A stretch of DNA of 64,000 nucleotides from Collimonas antrihumi (GCF_018304965.1 NZ_JAGQED010000016.1:1-64000), one strand, 5' to 3'; shown: positions 26,130-35,420, counted from the stretch's first letter. Notes: generated from the sequence alone by a model not told the origin. Program-made: numbers and translations.

Positions 26130-26421
26130 ACCAACCCCAATCAGTCAAAATACGAAACTTGCACGGAACTTCTAGCAACCCTAGATTATATCGAAGCTAA
26201 TGCCTGTTTTAAAGGAAATACATGCAGTGATGCATAAAATCAACTAAATCCGTTGAAACTGCTGTTAAATCTGGCACAATTCCCTTAAGAGACGCGTTCT
26301 TGCACCGCAGCAAGTTTCAACAAGGACGAAAAATGACAAGATTTGACAAATTTGTCCTTTTAAACGGCTCGTGTTCGCAGTATCTTCCCATCTATCAACA
26401 TTAATCTGGAGAATTAACACT
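26130..26421. other. Divergent intergenic region petA/mscL
   Basis: About 290 bases, relatively A/T-rich (for example TAGATTATATCGAAG near 26181), expected to carry the leftward petA and rightward mscL promoters. No gene or repeat seen. Confidence 0.5.
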
Positions 26422-26832
26422 ATGAGCATGATGGAAGAATTCAAGACCTTTGCACTCAAAGGCAATGTAATGGACCTGGCGGTCGGTGTGATTATCGGCG
26501 GCGCATTCGGCAAAATTGTCGACTCTTTGGTGCAGGACATCATCATGCCGATAGTCGGCAAGATTTTTGGCGGCCTTGATTTTGCCAATTACTACTTCCC
26601 ATTGAATAGCCAAGCCGCAGGACTGACGCTGGTAGAAGCGAAAAAGGCCGGCGCCGTGTTGGCATACGGTAATTTCATCACGATCGCGCTGAATTTTGTC
26701 ATCCTGGCTTTCATCATTTTCCAGATGGTCCGCATGATCAACAAGTTGCGAGGCGCAGTACCACCGGCGCCGGCTGCCGATCCGGAAAACATCGTGCTGC
26801 TGCGCGAAATTCGCGACTCACTGAAGAAATAA
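26422..26832 (+). CDS. mscL: Large-conductance mechanosensitive channel MscL
   Basis: 136 residues from the ATG at 26422, preceded by CTGGAGAA; upstream extension has no support. Classic features are the start [33 protein letters not shown], the first pore helix, a periplasmic loop, a second helix ([22 protein letters not shown]) and a C-terminal bundle ([13 protein letters not shown]). It releases solutes on hypo-osmotic shock from the inner membrane. Monocistronic, followed by a strong terminator. Confidence 0.98.
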   Translation: MSMMEEFKTFALKGNVMDLAVGVIIGGAFGKIVDSLVQDIIMPIVGKIFGGLDFANYYFPLNSQAAGLTLVEAKKAGAVLAYGNFITIALNFVILAFIIFQMVRMINKLRGAVPPAPAADPENIVLLREIRDSLKK

Positions 26833-26853
26833 CATCAGCCTGTTGATTCCCCG

Positions 26854-26883
26854 AAAGCCCGCTCGCCATAGCGGGCTTTTTTG
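26854..26883 (+). terminator. Terminator of mscL
   Basis: 10-base stem AAAGCCCGCT/AGCGGGCTTT with a 6-base loop and TTTTT, 22 bases after the mscL stop. Confidence 0.9.
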
Positions 26884-26884
26884 T

Positions 26885-26909
26885 AGGGTGGACATATCGT
26901 GCCCACCCT
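26885..26909. repeat. Short copy of a dispersed GTAGGGTGGGC-type repeat
   Basis: Inverted halves AGGGTGG/CCCACCCT round a 10-base centre, beginning directly after the mscL terminator. The same sequence family recurs at 30992-31082, 52456-52487 and, degraded, 56229-56256. Confidence 0.6.
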
Positions 26910-27054
26910 GCTGTTCTTGGGCGATACCCAGTTGAGAGTTGCACCACCAGTTCCCATGCGATAATCTGCGAAATAATCGGCTTGGTTCCACAACAACAAA
27001 ATCCGCGCACGATGGAATATTGGCAGCGTCCAAGGTGCGCATAAAGGAAGTCAA

Positions 27055-27639
27055 TTGCCCTCTACAGACTTGCAACCGGAACAACTGAAAATCTGGCTTG
27101 CTGCAGTCGTGCGTAAGGACGCCGTTGCCTTTCGCGCGCTCTACGACGCCACATCATCGAAACTGTTTGGCTTCGCCCTGCGTATACTAGTTAAGCGTGA
27201 ATGGGCGGAAGAAGTCCTGCAGGAAAGTTTCGTCAATATCTGGAACAACGCCGACAGCTACCAGGCCAGCCTGGCGGCACCGATGACCTGGATGACCACT
27301 ATCGTACGCAACAAGGCATTCGACTTTTTACGGCGCACGGACCGCACCGTCGAGATCGACGCAGACACATTTGACAAGGAAGTCATGAACGCAATGGAAA
27401 GCGCTGGTCCGACACCGTTGGAGGCGCTGCAACTTACCGATGATGCAAAGGCGCTGGCGACCTGCCTGGCCCGCCTGGAAGCCATGCATCGGCAAGCCAT
27501 CGCCTTATCGTTTTATCACGATCTCTCCCATAGCGAAGTCGCGGCGCAGATGCAATTGCCGATCGGCACCGTGAAGACCTGGATCCGGCGCGGGCTGGAG
27601 CGCCTGAAAATTTGCCTCGGCAAGCTCGGGAGCGCCTGA
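27055..27639 (+). CDS. ECF-type RNA polymerase sigma factor
   Basis: 194 residues from a TTG start fixed by AAGGAAG six bases upstream; no ATG is available nearby. Sigma region 2 (about 25-90: FRALYDATSSKLFGFALRILVKREWAEEVLQESFVNIWNN) and region 4 (about 135-185: RLEAMHRQAIALSFYHDLSHSEVAAQMQLPIGTVKTWIRRGLERLK) are both complete. The ending LGSA resembles the SigK group. Its stop overlaps the start of the anti-sigma gene (TGATG), the usual coupled pair. It would drive a stress regulon, target unknown. Confidence 0.94.
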   Translation: MPSTDLQPEQLKIWLAAVVRKDAVAFRALYDATSSKLFGFALRILVKREWAEEVLQESFVNIWNNADSYQASLAAPMTWMTTIVRNKAFDFLRRTDRTVEIDADTFDKEVMNAMESAGPTPLEALQLTDDAKALATCLARLEAMHRQAIALSFYHDLSHSEVAAQMQLPIGTVKTWIRRGLERLKICLGKLGSA

Positions 27640-28361
27640 TGGATATCGAGCGCAACCCCGTTCTGGTAGATAAACTGGCGTCTGAATATGTGCTCGGTAC
27701 GCTACGTGGCGGCGCGCGCCGTCGCTTTGAAAGCTTGCTGCGCCGTCACGCCGAGCTACGCCAAGCTGTGGCCGAATGGCAGGATCGCCTGCATCCGATG
27801 GCGCAACTGGCGCCGGCCGCACAACCGTCAGCTGCGGTCTGGCCGGCCATCGAAGCACAGCTCGGCTTGCATGCTAAACCGCAGCGCAAGCGCTCAATCT
27901 GGTTCGAGTTGCGCGAAGACCTGAGCTTCTGGCGCGGGCTAGGCCTGGTTTCGACTACCGCGGCCATCATATTGACCTCGCTGCTATTATCCAAACAAGA
28001 ATTGTCGGTACCGGCAGCACCGGCTACCTCGTACATCGCCATGCTGAGCAACGATCAGGCGCAGCCGATTGCCGTGGTCACCGGCAATGCACCAGGCGGC
28101 CAGATGGTGGTCAAACTGGTGACGCCACAGGTGATTGCCGCAGACAAGAGCCTGGAGTTGTGGGCTGTGCCGAAAGACGGGCCACCACGCTCGTTAGGCT
28201 TGCTGGCGGCAGATGGCAGCGTCACCCTGGCGTTGCCGGCCAACGCTACGCCGCAAACGATACCGTTGCTGGCGGTGACACTGGAGCCGAAAGGCGGGTC
28301 GCCTAATCCTAACGGACCTACCGGCCCTATCGTATTCAAGGGCGCCTGGGTTCAGATATAG
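27639..28361 (+). CDS. RskA-family anti-sigma factor
   Basis: 240 residues. The cytoplasmic N-terminal region binds the sigma factor (LVDKLASEYVLGTLRGGARRRFESLLRRHAELRQAVAEWQDRL), then one membrane helix (about 105-124, LGLVSTTAAIILTSLLL) and a periplasmic RskA-like domain (SLELWAVPKDGPPRSLGLL, LLAVTLEPKGGSPNPNGPTGPIVFKG). It should sequester the ECF sigma factor until a periplasmic signal releases it. ATG overlaps the sigma stop. Confidence 0.93.
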   Translation: MDIERNPVLVDKLASEYVLGTLRGGARRRFESLLRRHAELRQAVAEWQDRLHPMAQLAPAAQPSAAVWPAIEAQLGLHAKPQRKRSIWFELREDLSFWRGLGLVSTTAAIILTSLLLSKQELSVPAAPATSYIAMLSNDQAQPIAVVTGNAPGGQMVVKLVTPQVIAADKSLELWAVPKDGPPRSLGLLAADGSVTLALPANATPQTIPLLAVTLEPKGGSPNPNGPTGPIVFKGAWVQI

Positions 28362-28420
28362 CGGTTTGTTTCGATAGAGAGAGGACGATGCGGCAGTCGC
28401 CCATCGTCTTCAGTGATCTT

Positions 28421-29587
28421 TCATCGCTCGCGGTTGCCGATGGTGATAATCCGCATCAGGAAGCGATACAGGAAAAAAGCCATGCCGTGCCAGGCACGTG
28501 CACGCCAGGACTGATTGTCGAATGCACTGGCCGCCATCGATGTGCCATCTGCGATCCCGCTTTCGATTTGTTGCCGCAGCGCGCGCGAAAAATCGGCGTC
28601 CCTGATCACCACATTTGCCTCCTGGTTCACCAACAGGCTCAAGCCGTCAAAATTGCTGGAGCCGACAGTGGCCCAGTCGTCATCGATCACCGCCACTTTT
28701 GCATGCAAGGCGGTTTTGCGGTATTCGACAATCTTGACACCGGCCTTCAGCAGCTTGGGATAATAAGAATGGCTGACCGCATCCTGCAAGCGGAATTGGC
28801 CAACCCCCAGCAGCAAGGTGACATCGACACCGCGCCGCGCAGCTTCTTCCAGCCCGCGCCGCAATTTCCGGCCCGGGGCAAAATACGGGCTGGTCAGCAA
28901 GGCGCTTTGCCGGGCATGGCCCAAGGCCTGCAAATAGGCGCGCTGAATAGTGCGGCGATTGCGCAGATTATCGCGCAGCACCAGCCCTGCCGCCGCCGGC
29001 CCATGCGCTGCGCCACCAGCGATGGCGCGGGTACGCTTGAATTGCTTGAGGCGCGCCAGCAGTTTCATCTCCCCCAGACGCATCCACTGAGCCTCCAGTT
29101 CGACATGAATCACGTTCACCAGCGGGCCGCTGATACTCACTGCAAAATCCCAGCGCGGCGCCGGCAAAGGCAAACGCTGGTCATCATCTGAAACCATATC
29201 GTCGATGATATTCAAGCCGCCGATAAAACTGATCTGCCGGTCCACCACGCACTGCTTGCGATGCATCCTGGCCACGCCACGCTGGAACCAGGGATTGAAG
29301 GCGCGATACATCACACCGCTTGCCAGGAACTCCTGATGCAGCGCCATGGAACGCTGGCGGCCGGTGCCCAGCCAATCCGTAATCACTCTCACCGCAACAC
29401 CACGCCGTGCCGCGCGGGTTAGCGCTTGCTGCACCAGCAGCGCTGTCTCATCGGCAGCGAAGATATAAGTTTCGAGGTAGATTTCGACGCTGGCAGCCTC
29501 AATGGCGGCAATCAGCGCAGGAAAAAAGGCGGCGCCGTTGTGCAACAGCGTGATGTGGTTATCTGCGCTAAAGACTACCGCGCGCAT
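28421..29587 (-). CDS. clsB: Cardiolipin synthase ClsB-type (phospholipase D superfamily)
   Basis: 388 residues with two HKD motifs, HRKQCVVD near residue 108 and HAKVAVID near 295, and the segment LETYIFAADETALLVQQAL. ClsB forms cardiolipin from phospholipids at the inner membrane and needs no N-terminal membrane helices; none is seen here. It lies downstream of the endonuclease-family gene with 90 bases between, in the aspS-nudB-endonuclease-clsB order. Confidence 0.9.
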   Translation of the reverse strand: MRAVVFSADNHITLLHNGAAFFPALIAAIEAASVEIYLETYIFAADETALLVQQALTRAARRGVAVRVITDWLGTGRQRSMALHQEFLASGVMYRAFNPWFQRGVARMHRKQCVVDRQISFIGGLNIIDDMVSDDDQRLPLPAPRWDFAVSISGPLVNVIHVELEAQWMRLGEMKLLARLKQFKRTRAIAGGAAHGPAAAGLVLRDNLRNRRTIQRAYLQALGHARQSALLTSPYFAPGRKLRRGLEEAARRGVDVTLLLGVGQFRLQDAVSHSYYPKLLKAGVKIVEYRKTALHAKVAVIDDDWATVGSSNFDGLSLLVNQEANVVIRDADFSRALRQQIESGIADGTSMAASAFDNQSWRARAWHGMAFFLYRFLMRIITIGNRER

Positions 29588-29677
29588 GCAATATACAAAG
29601 GATGGAAAGGGAGAAAAGGGAGTGACGACATCCGGCCTGTCTTTCTGAAGTCATGGTTGAAGCTGGCAACGTCACAA

Positions 29678-30484
29678 TTATCGCAGCTTGAGCGTCGCCA
29701 CGATAGGCGCATGATCCGACAATTTTGCCCATTCCGCGCCATGCAGGACTTCAGCTGATTCTACCGTAAAGCCACGCAAATAAATCCGATCCAGGCGCAA
29801 CCAGGGAAAGGCCGCCGGAAAAGTACGCGCCGGCTTCAATTTCGGCGTGCGCCCCACCAGTTGCTGTAAATAGGAACCGACACCTTGCATCAGGCTACCG
29901 GTGGCAATCCGCTCATCGAATATTTCGGCGACATCGAGCCGCGCTCTCAGCAATTCACTCAGGCGATTGCCCCAGTCATTGAAATCGCCGGCAATAATCA
30001 GCGGCGCGCCCGGTGGCGACGAGCTGCGCACCGCCTCGATCAAGGCTGCGGTCTGACGACGCCTGCCGCCGCCGAACAAACCCAGATGCACCACATAGCA
30101 ATGGATATCCTGGACTTCGGTTTTCAGCACGCAATGCAAAATACCGCGCGCTTCATAAGCATGATCCGATACATCCTGGTTGCTTTGCGAGCCGATTTCA
30201 AAACGGCTCAACAAGGCATTTCCGTGATGACCATGATCGTACACGGCGTTCATGCCGTAGGCGGCGTGATGCGAATCGCCGGCGAGGAAATCATGCTGGG
30301 CCTGATCCGGCCAGTGCGCCGCATGGCGTGCCGCCATCAGATCATGCCGGCCCTGCACCTCCTGCAGGAAAAACACATCGGCCTCCATCTGCGCCAGTGC
30401 CTGCTTCAATGCATGCACGCGCGGCCGGCTGCCCAGCGAAGACACGCCTTTGTGGATGTTGTAGGTTGCGATGCGCAGTTTCAT
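29678..30484 (-). CDS. Endonuclease/exonuclease/phosphatase-family protein
   Basis: 268 residues. EEP fold signatures: start LRIATYNIHKGVSS, EADVFFLQEVQG (metal-ligand Glu), PLIIAGDFNDWG (Asp, Asn) and LSDHAPIVATLKL (Asp-His) at the end. Members act as Mg2+-dependent phosphodiesterases; in this operon the target is unknown and may be lipid-related given the adjacent clsB. Starts 21 bases after nudB. Confidence 0.9.
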   Translation of the reverse strand: MKLRIATYNIHKGVSSLGSRPRVHALKQALAQMEADVFFLQEVQGRHDLMAARHAAHWPDQAQHDFLAGDSHHAAYGMNAVYDHGHHGNALLSRFEIGSQSNQDVSDHAYEARGILHCVLKTEVQDIHCYVVHLGLFGGGRRRQTAALIEAVRSSSPPGAPLIIAGDFNDWGNRLSELLRARLDVAEIFDERIATGSLMQGVGSYLQQLVGRTPKLKPARTFPAAFPWLRLDRIYLRGFTVESAEVLHGAEWAKLSDHAPIVATLKLR

Positions 30485-30505
30485 GGATCTCTTCGGTGAT
30501 GCGAG

Positions 30506-30970
30506 CTACTTGCTGATCTGGCGCGGCAGTTGCAGGATCGCCTCAGCATTCGACGGTGAAAAACACGCGTCAGCCGCTGCGCGATACGGTAGCCATTTGT
30601 ACTGCAAATGTTCGCGCGGCGCGAGGGTAACCGGGATGCCGTTCGGCACCAGTAAACCAAACACATGCTCAGTGTTTTTTGTCACTCCTGGCGCATAGCG
30701 ATGGCGCCAGACCGGATAAATCTCGTACACGTTGGCAACACCCCAGTCGTGCAGATTCGACACTGGCACCGCGCTTGGTTCGGCCGCCACCACGATGCCG
30801 GTTTCTTCCTGCACTTCGCGCATTGCCGTCACGTCCAGAGCTTCCTCCGGAAAATCCTTGGAGCCGGTTACCGATTGCCAGTAATCCAGCTTATCGGCCC
30901 GCTCCATCAACAAGACCTGAAGATCTTCTGTATAAATAACAACCAAAACCGATTCGGGAATTTTATACAT
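30506..30970 (-). CDS. nudB: Dihydroneopterin triphosphate diphosphatase
   Basis: 154 residues. A full Nudix box at about 37-59 (G..DFPEEALDVTAMREVQEETGI) and the family start MYKIPESVLVVIYTEDLQVLLMERADKLDYWQSVTGS. NudB removes pyrophosphate from dihydroneopterin triphosphate in folate synthesis. It is placed downstream of aspS, as in many proteobacteria, but a dispersed repeat and the aspS terminator lie between them. Confidence 0.93.
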   Translation of the reverse strand: MYKIPESVLVVIYTEDLQVLLMERADKLDYWQSVTGSKDFPEEALDVTAMREVQEETGIVVAAEPSAVPVSNLHDWGVANVYEIYPVWRHRYAPGVTKNTEHVFGLLVPNGIPVTLAPREHLQYKWLPYRAAADACFSPSNAEAILQLPRQISK

Positions 30971-30991
30971 GCGCTTCTTTTAATATTGCGT

Positions 30992-31082
30992 GTAGGGTGG
31001 GCAAGATTTTTTGCCCACGCGTTACCGATGGCCGGTGCGAATGGGCGAATTCCGCGTGGGCAAAACAACTTGCCCACCCTAC
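30992..31082. repeat. Complete copy of a dispersed palindromic repeat
   Basis: 91 bases bounded by GTAGGGTGGGCAA and its complement TTGCCCACCCTAC. Inside are TTGCCCACGCGTTA and GAATTCCGCGTGGGC, giving a nested two-hairpin structure. Shorter copies occur at 26885-26909 and 52456-52487. It lies between aspS and nudB. Confidence 0.8.
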
Positions 31083-31123
31083 TCAATTCAGAAAGCTCCA
31101 CTATAAACCGGTTTTGGCTATCC

Positions 31124-31154
31124 ATAAAAAAAGCGCGGAAATCCGCGCTTTTCT
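31124..31154 (-). terminator. Terminator of aspS
   Basis: Stem AAGCGCGG/CCGCGCTT with a 4-base loop, followed on the minus strand by TTTTTTT, 23 bases past the aspS stop. Confidence 0.88.
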
Positions 31155-31176
31155 TCATGCTTCTTTTACCTGAAAA

Positions 31177-32979
31177 TTAAACCACCTTCGTTTCCGGCGC
31201 GCGCAAACGGATATGCAATTCTTTCAATTGCTTTTCGTCCACAGCCGATGGCGCATGCGTCAACAGACATTGCGCGCGCTGTGTTTTCGGGAAGGCGATG
31301 ACGTCGCGAATCGATTCGGCGCCGCACATCATGGTCACGATACGATCCAAACCGAACGCCAGGCCGCCATGCGGTGGCGCGCCGTATTGCAAAGCGTCAA
31401 GCAGGAAGCCGAACTTGAGTTGCGCTTCTTCGGCATCGATCTTCAGGGCGCGGAACACCTTGCTCTGGACGTCGGCACGGTGGATACGGATTGAACCGCC
31501 GCCCAGTTCCCAGCCGTTCAAGACCATGTCGTAGGCCTTGGCGATGGCCTTGCCCGGATCGGTTTCGATGAAGTCTTCGTGGCCGTCTTTCGGCGAGGTG
31601 AACGGATGGTGCAAGGCGTTCCAGCGATCGCCGTCTTCATCGTATTCGAACATCGGGAAGTCGACCACCCACAATGGACGCCAGGTATCGTCGAACAAAC
31701 CGACCTTCTTGCCGAATTCGCTGTGACCGATTTTCACGCGCAATGCACCGATGGCGTCGTTGACTACCTTGGCCTTGTCGGCGCCGAAGAAAATCAGGTC
31801 GCCATCTTCAGCACCGGTTTGTTCAAGAATTTGCGCCAGCGCTGCGTCATGCAGGTTCTTGACGATAGGCGATTGCAAACCGTCGCGGCCCTTGGCTTTT
31901 TCATTGACCTTGATGTACGCCAGGCCTTTGGCGCCGTAGATCGCCACGAACTGGGTGTAAGCATCGATCTCGGAACGCGGCATGGCGGCGCCGCCTGGCA
32001 CACGCAGGCCAACCACACGACCGTTTTCCATATTCGCCGCACCGGCGAACACCTTGAAATCGACATCTTTCATCACCGCGGTCAGATCGGTGAAGGCAAG
32101 CTTGACGCGCATGTCCGGCTTGTCCGAACCATACAGTGCCATCGCTGTCGCGAAATCCATCACCGGGAACGGGTTAGGCAGGTCGATATCCAGCGCGTTC
32201 TTGAACACCAGGCGGATCATGCCTTCGAACATGTCGCGGATTTCCTGTTCCGACATGAAGGAAGTTTCGCAATCGATCTGGGTGAATTCAGGTTGACGGT
32301 CAGCGCGCAGATCTTCGTCGCGGAAGCATTTGACGATCTGGTAGTAACGGTCGAAGTTGGCCACCATCAGCAATTGCTTGAACAGTTGCGGCGACTGCGG
32401 CAGCGCAAAGAACTGGCCGGCGTTGACACGCGAAGGCACGAGGTAATCGCGGGCGCCTTCCGGGGTCGACTTGGTCAGCATCGGTGTTTCGATATCGATG
32501 AAGCCGTTAGCATCGAGGAACTTGCGCACTTCCATCGTCACCTTGTAACGCAGGCGCAGGTTGTTTTGCATTTGCGGACGGCGCAGATCCAGCACGCGGT
32601 GAGTCAGGCGAGTGGTTTCGGACAGGTTTTCGTCGTCCAGCTGGAACGGCGGCGTGACCGACGGGTTCAACACTTCCAGTTCATGCGCCAGCACTTCGAT
32701 CTTGCCGGATTTCAGGTTGCTGTTGCCGGTGCCGTCAGGGCGCAAGCGCACCACGCCGGTGATACGCAGACAGAACTCGTTGCGCACTGCTTCCGCGTTC
32801 TTGAATACTTCGGCGCGGTCCGGATCGCACACCACCTGCACCAGGCCTTCGCGGTCGCGCAGGTCGATGAAGATGACGCCGCCATGATCGCGACGACGAT
32901 GCACCCAGCCGCACAGGCTGACGGTTTGGCCGAGAAGTACCTCAGTGGTGAGGCCGCAGTATTGGGTTCGCATGGACAT
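31177..32979 (-). CDS. aspS: Aspartyl-tRNA synthetase
   Basis: 600 residues, standard bacterial AspRS size. N-terminal OB fold ([29 protein letters not shown]), class II motif 2 ([20 protein letters not shown]), the GAD insertion domain (about 300-410) and motif 3 ([13 protein letters not shown]). It attaches aspartate to tRNA-Asp, and in bacteria lacking AsnRS also to tRNA-Asn. It follows DUF502 by 91 bases. Confidence 0.98.
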   Translation of the reverse strand: MSMRTQYCGLTTEVLLGQTVSLCGWVHRRRDHGGVIFIDLRDREGLVQVVCDPDRAEVFKNAEAVRNEFCLRITGVVRLRPDGTGNSNLKSGKIEVLAHELEVLNPSVTPPFQLDDENLSETTRLTHRVLDLRRPQMQNNLRLRYKVTMEVRKFLDANGFIDIETPMLTKSTPEGARDYLVPSRVNAGQFFALPQSPQLFKQLLMVANFDRYYQIVKCFRDEDLRADRQPEFTQIDCETSFMSEQEIRDMFEGMIRLVFKNALDIDLPNPFPVMDFATAMALYGSDKPDMRVKLAFTDLTAVMKDVDFKVFAGAANMENGRVVGLRVPGGAAMPRSEIDAYTQFVAIYGAKGLAYIKVNEKAKGRDGLQSPIVKNLHDAALAQILEQTGAEDGDLIFFGADKAKVVNDAIGALRVKIGHSEFGKKVGLFDDTWRPLWVVDFPMFEYDEDGDRWNALHHPFTSPKDGHEDFIETDPGKAIAKAYDMVLNGWELGGGSIRIHRADVQSKVFRALKIDAEEAQLKFGFLLDALQYGAPPHGGLAFGLDRIVTMMCGAESIRDVIAFPKTQRAQCLLTHAPSAVDEKQLKELHIRLRAPETKVV

Positions 32980-33020
32980 ATTCAGTTTTTCGCAGTTCAG
33001 ATGTTGTAGATATTAATTAA

Positions 33021-33076
33021 GTAATTATAAGTGCGTATAAGTGCGTATAAGCGCGGCTTAAAAACGCGGCTTAATT
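33021..33076. repeat. Decameric tandem repeats covering the DUF502 stop codon
   Basis: GTGCGTATAA occurs twice in direct succession (33031-33050) with degenerate flanking units. CGCGGCTTAA occurs at 33052-33061 and 33065-33074; the second copy contains the DUF502 stop codon, so that stop region is duplicated. Confidence 0.75.
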
Positions 33077-33721
33077 GCCAGCTGCCGGGCCACTGCGTGG
33101 CGGCGAGTCGATGACCAGCTTCCTGTCAGGCTGTTGCTCAGGCGCGACCACACCCATTGAAACAATGTACTTCAACGCTTCGTCCACGCTCATGTCGAGT
33201 TCGACGGTGTCTGCGCGCGGCAGCATCAGGAAGAATCCGGAAGTCGGATTCGGCGTAGTCGGCACGTACACACTGACATAATCGCCGACCAGATGGTTTT
33301 TTACATCGCCGCCCGGAATCCCGGTCAGGAACGCAATCGTCCACGATCCCTCGCGCGGGTATTGCACCAGCAAGGCTTTGCGGAAGGCATTGCCGGATGA
33401 TGAAAACAAGGTATCCGACACTTGCTTGACGCTGGAATAGATCGAGCTGACCACCGGAATGCGCGTCAGCACCGCTTCCCACACCGACACGATCTGGCGG
33501 CCGATGAAATTGCGTGTCGCCAGGCCGGTCAGGAAAATCACCAGCAAGGTCAGGATCGTGCCGAGTCCGGGAATGTCATGCCCCAGCAATGCTTTCGGCC
33601 GCCATTGCGCCGGCAGCAGCAACAGCGACTGATCCATCGTGCCAATGATCAGATTCAGCACCCATAGCGTGATAGCCAGGGGGACTAAAACCAGTAGACC
33701 GGTGATGAAATATTTACGCAT
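33071..33721 (-). CDS. DUF502-family membrane protein
   Basis: 216 residues with two N-terminal membrane helices (YFITGLLVLVPLAITLWVLNLIIG and ILTLLVIFLTGLATRNFIG) and a soluble C-terminal domain ending TVELDMSVDEALKYIVSMGVVAPE. Conserved pieces (VSSIYSSVKQVSDTL, GSWTIAFLTG, VYVPTTPNPTSGFFLMLPR) are family hallmarks. The biochemical role is unknown. It sits between fmdB and aspS, its conserved position in Burkholderiales. Confidence 0.9.
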   Translation of the reverse strand: MRKYFITGLLVLVPLAITLWVLNLIIGTMDQSLLLLPAQWRPKALLGHDIPGLGTILTLLVIFLTGLATRNFIGRQIVSVWEAVLTRIPVVSSIYSSVKQVSDTLFSSSGNAFRKALLVQYPREGSWTIAFLTGIPGGDVKNHLVGDYVSVYVPTTPNPTSGFFLMLPRADTVELDMSVDEALKYIVSMGVVAPEQQPDRKLVIDSPPRSGPAAGN

Positions 33722-33781
33722 GGCTTTCTTTGTGGGACAACACGTACCAAATACGCGCGCCTGGTTTTCAACTTGCTGAAA

Positions 33782-33840
33782 TGACTTGGGTGACCTTAAG
33801 TGACCTTAAGTGACCGTGAGTGATCTTATGTGACCTTACG
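33782..33840. repeat. Five-unit decameric tandem repeat at the fmdB stop codon
   Basis: TGACCTTAAG, TGACCTTAAG, TGACCGTGAG, TGATCTTATG and TGACCTTACG in exact 10-base register (33791-33840), with a ninemer remnant before. The stop codon of the FmdB-type gene (33836-33838, complement) lies in the last unit. Confidence 0.85.
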
Positions 33841-34174
33841 CCGCGGCAGCTGGCGTGCTGCTTGCCGCTGCTGCTGCTGGCGTTGCGGCCGGTGCAGGCG
33901 CTACTGCAGCGGCCGGAGCGGCTGTTGCGGCAGGCGTACTGCCGGCCGCTGCCGGCTCGGCCGCGCTTACCGGCGGCACTGTCGCACCTGCGCCGCCACG
34001 GAAATCGGTCACGTACCAGCCGGTGCCCTTTAGCTGGAAACCAGCTGCAGTCACCTGCTTCTTGAACTCGGCTTTGCTACAGGTCGGGCAGACCGTCAGC
34101 GGCTCATCGGACATCTTTTGCAGTACATCTTTGGCAAAACCACAGGCTTCGCAGCGATACGCATAAATCGGCAT
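33836..34174 (-). CDS. FmdB-type zinc-ribbon protein with Ala/Pro-rich tail
   Basis: 112 residues from the ATG at 34174 (MPIYAYRCEACGFAKDVLQKM), the conserved start; the frame extends 28 codons upstream without support. Four zinc ligands are visible: CEAC at 9-12 and CPTC near 37-40. Residues 60-112 are almost only Ala, Pro, Ser and Thr, a low-complexity tail. It may regulate or assist neighbouring genes; its role is unknown. Located before DUF502-aspS. Confidence 0.9.
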   Translation of the reverse strand: MPIYAYRCEACGFAKDVLQKMSDEPLTVCPTCSKAEFKKQVTAAGFQLKGTGWYVTDFRGGAGATVPPVSAAEPAAAGSTPAATAAPAAAVAPAPAATPAAAAASSTPAAAA

Positions 34175-34334
34175 GGTGAAACTCCGCAAATATCTTACAA
34201 AACCCTGAATTATAAAGGTTTTTTCCGATATATACGGGCTTAGTGCGGCCTGAGCCAATGGCTTGTGGCGTCGACGCCATGAATTGGCGTCGGCGTTGTT
34301 AATTCAACATTACATAAAACCGTGCGCCGGCGAA

Positions 34335-35396
34335 CTAGCGCGCGCGGATCTCAGTCCAGATACGGTTGATGGCACGCCGTTGCTTGCTGTTCAGGTCCTT
34401 CAGCATCTCCAGCTTGGCGAAACCCGCCTTGTCCGGGAAAATCGCCGGATTGTTGGCGATTTCAGGCTTGATGTACTTGGCGGCATCGGCATTCGGATTG
34501 CCGGAACCGATCAGATTACTGAGCTCGGCGGCATTCTTGCCATCCAGCATGAAATTGATGAACTTGAGTGCCAGGTCTGGCCGCGGCGCCGCTTTGTGAA
34601 TCACCATGCTATCCAGCGCCAGCACTGCGCCTTCTTTGGGCATGGCGTGACGGATATGGAATTTGCGGCCGGCTTTTTGGGCATCGACATCGGCCTGGAA
34701 GATGTCATTCGAATAACCGTGCGCCAGCCAGATATTACCAACTGTTAATTCTTTGATATAACTGCTGCCGTTGAACGCTGCCCAGTAAGGTTTAGCCTTG
34801 AGGATCACATCCTTGGCTTGTTGCCAGTGTTGCTCGTCGGTATCGTTGGCGGAATAACCGAGGTATTTGAGCGCGGCCGCCATCAGTTCATTGGCGGAAT
34901 CCAGCACCGTTACCTTGCCTTTGATCTTGACCAGGATCTTGGGATCGAAAATCGCCGCCCAGCTATCGACCGGAATCCCCAGTTCCTTCATCTTTTGATC
35001 GTTGTAACCCATCAGGGTTACCGTATAGGCATAGGGTACCGAGTACTTGTTGCCCTTGTCGAAATCGGTGTTCAGATAGGATGGATTGACGTTTTTCAGA
35101 TTCGGCAGCTGGCTCTTGTCGAGTGGCAGCAAAGCTTGTTGCTTGATCAATGCATCCAGCGCATTGCCGGTCGGCACGATGATGTCGTAGCCCTTGGCAC
35201 CGGCGGCCAGCTTGGCCAGCATCTCTTCGTTGTCGCCATAATAAGTCTGCACCACCTTGCATTTGCAGAAGGCCTCGAAACGCTGCACGGTTTCCGGCGC
35301 AATGTAATTGTTCCAGTTATACAAGCGTAATTCATCGGCAGCCTGGGCCGAGATGCTGGCAAACAAGAGAGTCGCGACGGTGAGCAGTTTTTTCAT
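34335..35396 (-). CDS. potF: Polyamine ABC transporter periplasmic binding protein
   Basis: 353 residues with a Sec signal peptide (LLTVATLLFASISAQA). Family hallmarks of spermidine/putrescine-binding proteins: LRLYNWNNYIAPETVQRFEAFC, YDIIVPTGNALDALIKQ, SVPYAYTVTLMGYN and the C-terminal LALKFINFMLDGKNAAELSN. It delivers putrescine-type substrates to PotGHI. It is last in the operon, 24 bases after potI. Confidence 0.9.
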   Translation of the reverse strand: MKKLLTVATLLFASISAQAADELRLYNWNNYIAPETVQRFEAFCKCKVVQTYYGDNEEMLAKLAAGAKGYDIIVPTGNALDALIKQQALLPLDKSQLPNLKNVNPSYLNTDFDKGNKYSVPYAYTVTLMGYNDQKMKELGIPVDSWAAIFDPKILVKIKGKVTVLDSANELMAAALKYLGYSANDTDEQHWQQAKDVILKAKPYWAAFNGSSYIKELTVGNIWLAHGYSNDIFQADVDAQKAGRKFHIRHAMPKEGAVLALDSMVIHKAAPRPDLALKFINFMLDGKNAAELSNLIGSGNPNADAAKYIKPEIANNPAIFPDKAGFAKLEMLKDLNSKQRRAINRIWTEIRAR

Positions 35397-35420
35397 GGCA
35401 ATCCTGATAGGCGGACGAAA

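Noticed and set aside
28382-28411. Hairpin GACGATG/CATCGTC between the anti-sigma gene and clsB
   Set aside because: Seven-base stem, 11-base loop and no U-tract on either side; too weak to call as a terminator although the position between convergent genes would suit one.
31579-33009. Long plus-strand frame opposite aspS (476 codons)
   Set aside because: Antisense shadow of a well-supported AspRS gene, with the same low-complexity His/Gln/Val composition and no ribosome site.
33782-33840. Possible CRISPR array
   Set aside because: Units are 10 bases, contiguous and without spacers; there are no cas genes in the window. It is a simple tandem repeat.
34263-34295. TGGCGTCGACGCCA palindrome past potF
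   Set aside because: Partly overlapping short complementarities without a U-tract; not distinguishable from chance in G/C-rich DNA.
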